Shown: piece by piece, positions 57,961 through 64,000 of the stretch
Numbering within the stretch: position 1 is the first letter of the stretch
Layout: every line of letters begins with the position of its first letter
Assembly (NCBI GenBank): GCA_012934845.2
Contig: WNNJ02002859.1
Coordinates: forward strand, 62,001-126,000
DNA from: Pomphorhynchus laevis
Taxonomy: Eukaryota; Acanthocephala; Palaeacanthocephala; Echinorhynchida; Pomphorhynchidae
Direction of reading: 5' to 3'
Length of the DNA stretch: 64,000 nucleotides
Made by a program: the position numbers and the translations under genes
The notes under the pieces: generated by a model
Databases searched by the model: none
Told to the model about the DNA's origin: nothing
What the model saw: only the letters and a program-made list of their open reading frames with translations

Positions 57961-57992
57961 CTGAAGATGCTAACAGTAGCTAGCGAAATATC
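57961..57992 (+). ncRNA. Candidate hammerhead ribozyme in the PLE 3'UTR
   Basis: CTGAAGA, T, GCTAACAGTAGCTAGC, GAAATATC, AAAAATAATTTC. Stem II here is GCTA/TAGC with a longer loop. Same strand as the GIY-YIG frame ending near 57590, and the downstream tail TTGATCCAGTTCCAATAATT is the family's usual one. This copy ties the ribozyme to a Penelope-like element. Confidence 0.6.
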
Positions 57993-58254
57993 AAAAATAA
58001 TTTCTTTTTCCTTTGATCCAGTTCCAATAATTAAAAACGATTAAAGCATGAGGTGTAATCACTAGAAACAGCAATGCTATCAGGTTCGCCTTATTCATTT
58101 GATAAGGGCGAATTTAAGATAAGGAATAATTATTTGATTTTATATAATTTACAATATCCTATTATAAATACAATATATACTGTAAATAATATATTGTATT
58201 CAAATAAGAAATATAATATTATGAATTGACTGTTCACTTATTTGTTTAGAATAG

Positions 58255-58760
58255 AATAGAATTTATTTAGAGTGGCCTTTGTGGTGAATAGAACCACTTA
58301 CAGGCTCACTATAAAAATTAAAAGACAAGTTTACGTCCGATGAATGTTTGAACTTGTATGTCAAGTTATTGAATTGATTGCGGCTGAGCGTTATTTTAGT
58401 TCGTTTGCAAAAAGTATGGCGATCAAAGAAGTTTTGAAGTGAGTGTTTTTTTTAGTTCGTTTGCAAGAAGTATGGCGATCAAGGAAGTTTTGAATAGGAT
58501 GCGCTATCAGGAAGATATAGATAAGGAGGGTTGTGCCGGAATTTGGATGCCATGCAAGTGTGAGAATTTGAGAGGTTATGCGGCTCGGAATGTCGAGCCA
58601 GTTAAGAATGCGGAGGGTGTTGGAGATGTGGTCGTATTTGCGAATGCGGAAGATGACTCTAGCAGCCGTGTGCAGAATCTTTTGTAAATAGTGAAATTGA
58701 TATGCTGGACAGTTTACGAGAAGACCTAAGCAATATTCTAGACGAGGCATGAAAAGGCTG
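58255..58760 (-). mobile_element. CR1-like LINE K, RT C-terminal fragment
   Basis: The minus-strand frame 58750-58391 reads MPRLEYCLGLLVNCPAYQFH, LQKILHTAARVIFRIRKYDH and LRILNWLDIPSRITSQIL, the C-terminal region of CR1/L2-type RTs. The 3'UTR has a stem-loop (58307-58270) with nested stems GAG/CTC, GCC/GGC and GTGG/CCAC, and the tail is a TTCTA microsatellite. Strongly 5'-truncated, with an internal ~60-bp duplication around 58400-58490 (TTTTAGTTCGTTTGCAA twice). Confidence 0.75.
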
Positions 58761-58842
58761 GAGATTAAAATAGCTGTCGATTTGACGTCGAGGTTTCTAC
58801 AGTGAAGAGATTGAAGTAGAATTTTTTTATTTCAAAAAATAA

Positions 58843-58988
58843 AAAGAGGAAATTATGATATTTCGTTAACTTCTGTTAGCTTCTAGAAGAAAATTACCTG
58901 ATTTACTGTAATTTTCTGAAGATGTTAAGAGAAGTTAGCGAAATATCAAAAATAATTTTTCTTTTCTTAGATCCAGCTCCAATAATTA
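58843..58988. repeat. Near-palindrome with hammerhead-like arms
   Basis: Left arm GAGGAAATTATGATATTTCG and right arm CGAAATATCAAAAATAATTT mirror each other; the centre is GAAAATTACCTGATTTACTG, as in the palindrome at 42818-42993, with which it shares most of its sequence. It is probably the same composite unit at a second locus. Confidence 0.7.
58916..58947 (+). ncRNA. Candidate hammerhead ribozyme, fifth copy
   Basis: CTGAAGA, T, GTTAAG, AGAA, GTTAGC, GAAATATC. Stem II is weakened by substitutions, so this copy is probably inactive. Confidence 0.45.
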
Positions 58989-58989
58989 T

Positions 58990-60840
58990 TTATCAATAAT
59001 GGATCATTATCAACTATTTAAAATCACTCGACATTGCTATGGAGCCACGTGTTCTGTAAAGACTGGCTAATTTTTGAATATAGCACGGCTATTATATTTA
59101 CAGTTTTTATGCAAATTAATTGTGAATCACTCTATTGAACAGTTGAACACCTCTTCGGACCTCCATAATGGACAATCAAATAATGTTAATCAAATGTTTG
59201 GTTGTAAATTACCCACCCAAAATAATCTCAAATTCAATTAATAATCAAATTAAATTATTCATTATTTAACAAAATTAATTCATTATGAAAAAAATTATCA
59301 AATTATTATTTGATAGTAAATTGCAGACATCATTCTAGTATCATCTAACCTTTTTAATCCTCAGACTGGTTTTCTAAAAAAATATAAAATAAAATAAAAT
59401 TAATTTCTTCTTAACGAATAAAGGATATAATCAAAAGTACTACCATTATTTCTATCCCTCTACATCCACTTATTGAGGTATAAGTAAGCCTAAATCCTTA
59501 GTTGGATCTTTTGATCTTTTTACTTTTAAATCAATTCCAATTTGATTCGATGCTCTGTGAAACAAATTACATTCGACACGTCCTCTAACTGTTCCCTTTC
59601 GCCTGTCGAATTCTAGTATTTTTTCCTCTAGGTTCTAGCGTATTATTGAAATTTTCGAATATGTTCATAGTGAATATCAATGTAACACATTAGTAATACG
59701 ATATCATAAGTCTATATCCTCTAACTATTAAACATATCACAATAAAGTTTAAATTAATATCATCATTAACCTCATCGCACGTTGCGGAAGAGGAATAAAT
59801 TACACTAAGATTATAAAAATATTATTAACATTATTAATATAAATATATTAATATTTTTATGTTATATATTATTTATATTAAATATATCAAACATGAAACA
59901 TTAGTAATGCAATATCTTAAGTCTATATTGCCAAACTATTAAACTTTGGATATTTTAAAAATGTTTAAATTAATATTATATTGAAATCATTAATTATTAA
60001 AATATTATTAGATAATGCTATTATTAGATATGCTAATATAAAAGAATTAATTATTTAATTTTTAAATCTTTTCTGATATTTGGTTAAATTTCACTAATTT
60101 ATACAAATAAAAATGATTCGTTTAATCAAAATATGGAAATCGAGCTGGTATTTTCGACAAGTCAAAAAAGTAAAAATTCCATGAATTTCAATAATTCCGG
60201 TTTACTATTCCGGTGTTTTTGAATTTCGTACCGCAACATAATTTACAACAAACGAATTTTAAGGAGTTAGAGCATCAAACGTTAAACGTATGTCATAGTT
60301 GCGCAAATTCTGTCAGCAAGGTCCTCGACAAATTGTCCTGAAAATTGATCATCAACAGAGCACTTGTTGTTGAATACTAGCCTCTTAGATCCTAATTTCA
60401 TGTATTTCATTAAATCGTTTAAAGAAATGTACAGGTTTACCATCAGTGTTAGAATCGAAACACTCTAGAGCCTTTGCATAAGCATCTATCGCGTCATATT
60501 GAAGGTATTTGTCCTTTCGAGAAACAACAACTGAGCACGGTAAATTTTGTATCGTCATGCAATGCATCAATTTGTCAATATGAGGCTAAATGTATAAAAT
60601 TATGTGCCACATTCATTTTGTGCTTCTTTGAGGTAAAAACAAAATTCACTAAATTAGTGTCCAACATTTGAAGTTATTTATTACAAGATTTTGTTAAATT
60701 AATTAAAAACGTTATATGCTCTTTATAATTGAAAATCGCTATACTTAGACACATTTGTAAAATTGATTATAAATTGTGTTAATTAATTGAATTTTTTCAA
60801 GCCATAAAAAAGGATTTATTTTTTTACATGGCAAATGCGT
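58990..60840. other. AT-rich sequence, no gene recognised
   Basis: A minus-strand open segment at 60385-60570 (YLQYDAIDAYAKALECFD) is more gene-like than its surroundings but has no recognised family or clear splice sites. The rest is simple AT-rich DNA. Confidence 0.35.
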
Positions 60841-60849
60841 GTTGGTGCA

Positions 60850-62860
60850 CGCTTAGATGACCACGAAGAAGAAAAAAAACAGATAAAAGTATAAATCATG
60901 TGTCGAGAAGGTGGAAACATATGAGTTATTCGAATGCTATAAAGGAGGGAGTGGGGCGAACGTCGAGAGTGAGCTGATTCCAGGCCAGGGGTGGTGACAA
61001 GGAAGGATCAAAGATCGTAGTCGCTGGAGTAATTGGAAATGTGGAGTAAGAGGGAATTACGAGAACGCAGCGATAAAGAGGCGGAGCGAGTGTCTTCTAA
61101 GAAAGGAAAGTTGATGAACGATGGATAGCCGACAGCGATGAGACGAAAAGTTACGAGACGAAGGCGGAGTTGGATGCGGATGGTGGGCCAGGCGAGTTTA
61201 AAGGGAAATGTGTGAACGAGCGGTTATTACGTCTAAAGAGCAAGATAGACTCGAAAAGCATGACGGAATCGACGCTTTGAGAGTAGTCATTGGATGTCAA
61301 ACCATGGGGAACGATGCAAGCGACGGTGAGGGTGAGGCTTGAAAGACAACAGAAGATCGTGAGTGAATGTCAGTTGAAAGTCGAAAAGAAAGGGGAGATC
61401 GTGAGTAGAGGAATATGTTATTGTGGGCGAAGATAGAGGCTATTTGAGTAAGGCGGAGCGGGAAAAAGGGAAGTCAAGATTTCTCCAAGGGCGAAGTAGG
61501 ATGGTAGGTATGTGAAGCGGGGAGTGGCTGGAAGTGAGATCAAGGGTGACGAAAAAGTGATCGGATAGACCAAGACCGGAGATGGACAGTAAGGTGTAGG
61601 CACAAAACAATTGGGGACAGCGTATATCGAGTGCCTCGCTAAGCATATGTGTTGGGGCAGTTGAGATGAGTTTGTAATTGTAATTGGAAAGAATGTTGAT
61701 AAACCGGATGGAATCAGTGGAAAAGGGGCGGTCGAGGTTGATGTTGAATTTGCCAAGAATTAGTAAAGGGATGGATGACAACGAACTGTGGGACGGGAGA
61801 TCAGCTAATTCGGTAAAAAATAAGGAGGTAGGAGCTGATGAACCAGGACTGTATATAATGGCGACATCCAGAGTGATCTGGCTAGAATAACAAGTGAGCA
61901 ATTAAAATAAGCAAGGATTGAAAGAGGGAGTGATTTTGCAAAGAGACGCGGGTTTACGGGCGAATGCGACGTTGCCGCAATGATTAAAGAATTTAGAAAG
62001 GGATGAGCTGAGAGGACAGTCGGATTCAACTAGTGAGCAACCGGCAGAGTGCAGGCGGCGAATGGAGAGGTCGTCAGAATTGAAGTGCCAGAATTCGATG
62101 AGAAGAGATCCATGGATTGCTTTGTGAATATGTTGAGGATGAGATCGGATTTATGGAGAATAAATCTAGTGTTGAGGAGGCCAAGGCGGAAACCGTGTGT
62201 GGTGATAGGGACTAGCGGAAAATACAGAGATGAGATGGAGCGCCATCGTATTTTGAAGCGGGTTTGGATAACTTCAAAGTTTCCATCGATGTTACGGATT
62301 GAGAGGGATGTTTTGCCGTTTTCCTCGCGACGGCGTTTTTCGATGCACCAGAAGAGAGTTGAGCAATTTCGAAAGGGGTGCGATTATGGAAAGTGCCAGT
62401 GGCTGAAGTGGAGATGAGTTTAAATCGTTGGAAGAGGACAGAAAACCTGTGAGAGCGATGCTTAAATACAACTTTTAGGAGCGGGGACTGAAAAGGATTA
62501 GATTGAGAAGATTTGTTTAGGCGGATGAATGCCACAGGAGAAATGTCGTTGAAAAAGGTTGGTTTATCCGCAGGAACAAGAGACGAGATAATGGATCTGA
62601 AGGCGGAAACATCGTGGTCGAGACGTGCTCGTGGGTATAAGGATACGGAAGGAGTGATATTGGTGACGATGACGCAACGATCGCGAGAAGGGAAGCGTTT
62701 CTGAAAAGGAGGACGAGTGACGTGAGTGGGCCAGATCTCGATAGGAGAGCTGGGAGTTGAGTAAATGAAGGTAGTAGGTTTGACAGCGTTAGACATAGAT
62801 GATAACGATAATATAAAGGGTTTTGATTTAGATTGGTGGATGTAGGTTATTGAGAAACGA
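60850..62860 (-). mobile_element. CR1-like LINE L, ORF1, APE and start of RT; same family as G
   Basis: On the minus strand: ORF1 (62796-62212, VIVTNITPSVSLYPRARL), then the APE domain (AIIYSPGSSAP, LLILGKFNINLD, LGLSDHFFVTLD; 61901-61440), then PWFDIQ, LLSKRRFRHAFRVY near 61220, which aligns with PWFDSDCSLSKRRLRHSFRMY at the start of LINE G. The coding strand is pyrimidine-rich, as in G. The RT proper is not found, so this copy is also cut at its 3' side, near 60850. Several stops and frame changes. Together with G it represents most of one LINE family. Confidence 0.78.
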
Positions 62861-63067
62861 GTCAGGAGGGACGGGACGCGGTGTCGGGGAATGAAGATGG
62901 GATGGGAAGTGTATATGGTGACGTGATCAGTTGGTGGAGAAAGACATTGGAAACGAAGGGGGTAGCTTGAGTTGACGTGTTGGTGGTTGATATGTGCTGA
63001 CGGGAGAGGTTGCGGATTTGAAATTTTGGAGCAGGATCACTAAACACTAATTTATTTTTATATTTCT

Positions 63068-63152
63068 CTAGCTGCTGTTGGCATAAACAGAAACAAATCA
63101 TGTGTGTTTTGTTTCTGATTGTGATGATGTCAGCAACAGCTAGCGACATCAA
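63068..63152. repeat. Diverged hammerhead-like palindrome
   Basis: CTAGCTGCTGTTGGCAT and its mirror CAGCAACAGCTAG enclose AACAGAAACAAA and TTTGTTTCTGA. CTGATTGTGATGATG, CAGCAACAGCTAGC, GACATC has the layout of the other ribozyme units with GACA in place of GAAA. The tail TTATTGATCCAGG is shared. It lies at the upstream edge of LINE L. Confidence 0.5.
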
Positions 63153-63435
63153 AACAAAGTAGTATTTTATTGATCCAGGCCGCTAGGTGTAGGCTCAACT
63201 TATCCGTCGTCGAGTGAGTGGTTCAGTTCGGGTATCACCTATTGTCATTTAATATTCCCGTAATGCAGGCTGGACAACACCTGAATATACAGGCAAATAA
63301 ATAATTGAACGGTTTGTAACTTCGTTGATGAACTAGCTGGGATCTCTCTTATGACCCCAATTGGTGGATTTATCTTAAGAAAGCGAAAAAGGGTCAATGA
63401 GGGCTTGTTTCCTCACAACAGAATATATTGAATTG

Positions 63436-63690
63436 TCAGAGGATATGAGGACAGTAAAGATCTGAACAAAAACCTGTTTCCAGGTAGGAAATGGTATTGC
63501 ATTACTAAATGAAATGGGGACAGCAATTAAGTGAACAAAAGTGAAGGATATGCAACAAAAGTGAAGGACAGCAACAAAAGTCAGAGGATATGGGGACAGT
63601 AAAGATCTGAACAAAAACCTGTTTCCTGGTAGGAAATGGTATTGGATTACTAAATGAAATGGGGACCGCAACTAAGAGAACAACTAAGTG
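63436..63690. repeat. Tandem duplication, period 145 bp
   Basis: TCAGAGGATATGAGGACAGT at 63436 and TCAGAGGATATGGGGACAGT at 63581 start two copies, each with AAAGATCTGAACAAAAACCT and GGAAATGGTATTG. A short ACAAAAGTGAAGGA triplication sits at the junction (63535-63580). Confidence 0.75.
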
Positions 63691-64000
63691 ACGATAAGAA
63701 GCAATTTTATTGATCAAAATCGAAACGATGGACGGCTCACAACTGACCGGAGAAATTGACAATGTCGGGTTCGTTCGCTCGGATAGTCGCGTTAAATGGG
63801 CAAACCAAACGTAGACAGTCATTGCAGTGAAGTAGTTAATGTGCAGGAACATGGAACGTTACTTTGCTGATGGGGAAATAACCAGATCTAATGAGGGAGA
63901 TTAATCGCTTCGGTCTTAAAATAGTCTAAGTTACCTTTCTTTGTTATTATGGTTCGAAATCCAAATTGTAAAGTATGGATCAAGATCACTCGTTTCTAAT
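63691..64000. other. No recognisable gene at window end
   Basis: Moderately balanced composition, open in short segments only. Nothing identified. Confidence 0.35.

Noticed and set aside
58439-58687. Plus-strand gene in the region of LINE K
   Set aside because: The minus strand encodes a clear CR1-type RT end over the same bases; the plus-strand frame is its shadow.

Overview
This is a 64 kb piece of an AT-rich animal (metazoan, invertebrate-like) nuclear genome. It has spliced protein-coding genes with GT-AG introns, standard genetic code, and no bacterial-type operons. Four host genes are recognisable by their conserved proteins: the C-terminal 439 residues of the FACT histone chaperone subunit SPT16 (nine exons, 1095-13948, plus strand); the 3' part of an ATMIN/ASCIZ-like zinc-finger gene (14021-15890, minus strand, with a candidate further exon at 23809-23897); a complete two-pore-domain potassium channel (four exons, 43584-51281, plus strand); and a complete, intronless RNA polymerase III subunit RPC8/POLR3H (56226-56888, minus strand). 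A possible membrane-protein remnant lies at 52128-52540 (minus). I cannot fix the species. Gene content says animal, and the mix of repeats fits many invertebrate phyla.

Most of the rest is retroelement debris. (1) Non-LTR retrotransposons with a C-terminal restriction-like endonuclease (RLE): A (10655-13020, minus, inside the last SPT16 intron), B (16950-18130, plus), C (20120-23380, plus, nearly complete), I (39480-42235, minus) and J (split by a younger insertion into 38683-39080 and 34700-34940, minus). (2) APE-type LINEs: F (28945-29940, plus), G (31939-34065, plus), H (34950-38682, plus, nearly full length), E (52560-55355, plus), K (58255-58760, minus) and L (60850-62860, minus; same family as G). 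(3) Penelope-like elements (PLEs) in many pieces: reverse transcriptase fragments at 24131-24990 and 49800-50770, GIY-YIG endonuclease fragments at 30119-30540, 48257-48660 and 57060-57600, and 3'UTR pieces at 3955-6062 and 44095-45240. (4) One hAT DNA-transposon relic (31385-31890, minus).

The most interesting signal is a family of short sequences that fit the minimal type I hammerhead ribozyme of Penelope-like elements (CTGAAGA core, stem II of GCTAAC/GTTAGC type, then GAAATATC). Five good copies lie at 8018, 8178, 42920, 57961 and 58916, and a diverged one near 63100. One sits directly downstream of a PLE GIY-YIG reading frame, while three others sit inside near-palindromes that put a ribozyme-like arm on each strand. 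Other structures of note are a conserved 27-nt 3' stem-loop shared by LINEs G and H with two compensatory base-pair changes, a three-level tandem array at 27715-28620, a 100-bp-arm inverted repeat with 97% arm identity in the zinc-finger gene, and a 268-bp fold-back element at 26733-27000.

Layout: 1-13948 SPT16 with repeat-filled introns; 13949-24000 convergent zinc-finger gene whose long intron appears to hold RLE elements B and C; 24000-28700 PLE pieces and three kinds of tandem or inverted repeats; 28900-42235 dense LINE territory with one clear nested insertion; 42236-51300 the K2P channel gene with PLE pieces in its introns; 51300-64000 LINE E, POLR3H, a PLE with ribozyme, and LINEs K and L. 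The four host genes are functionally unrelated to each other.
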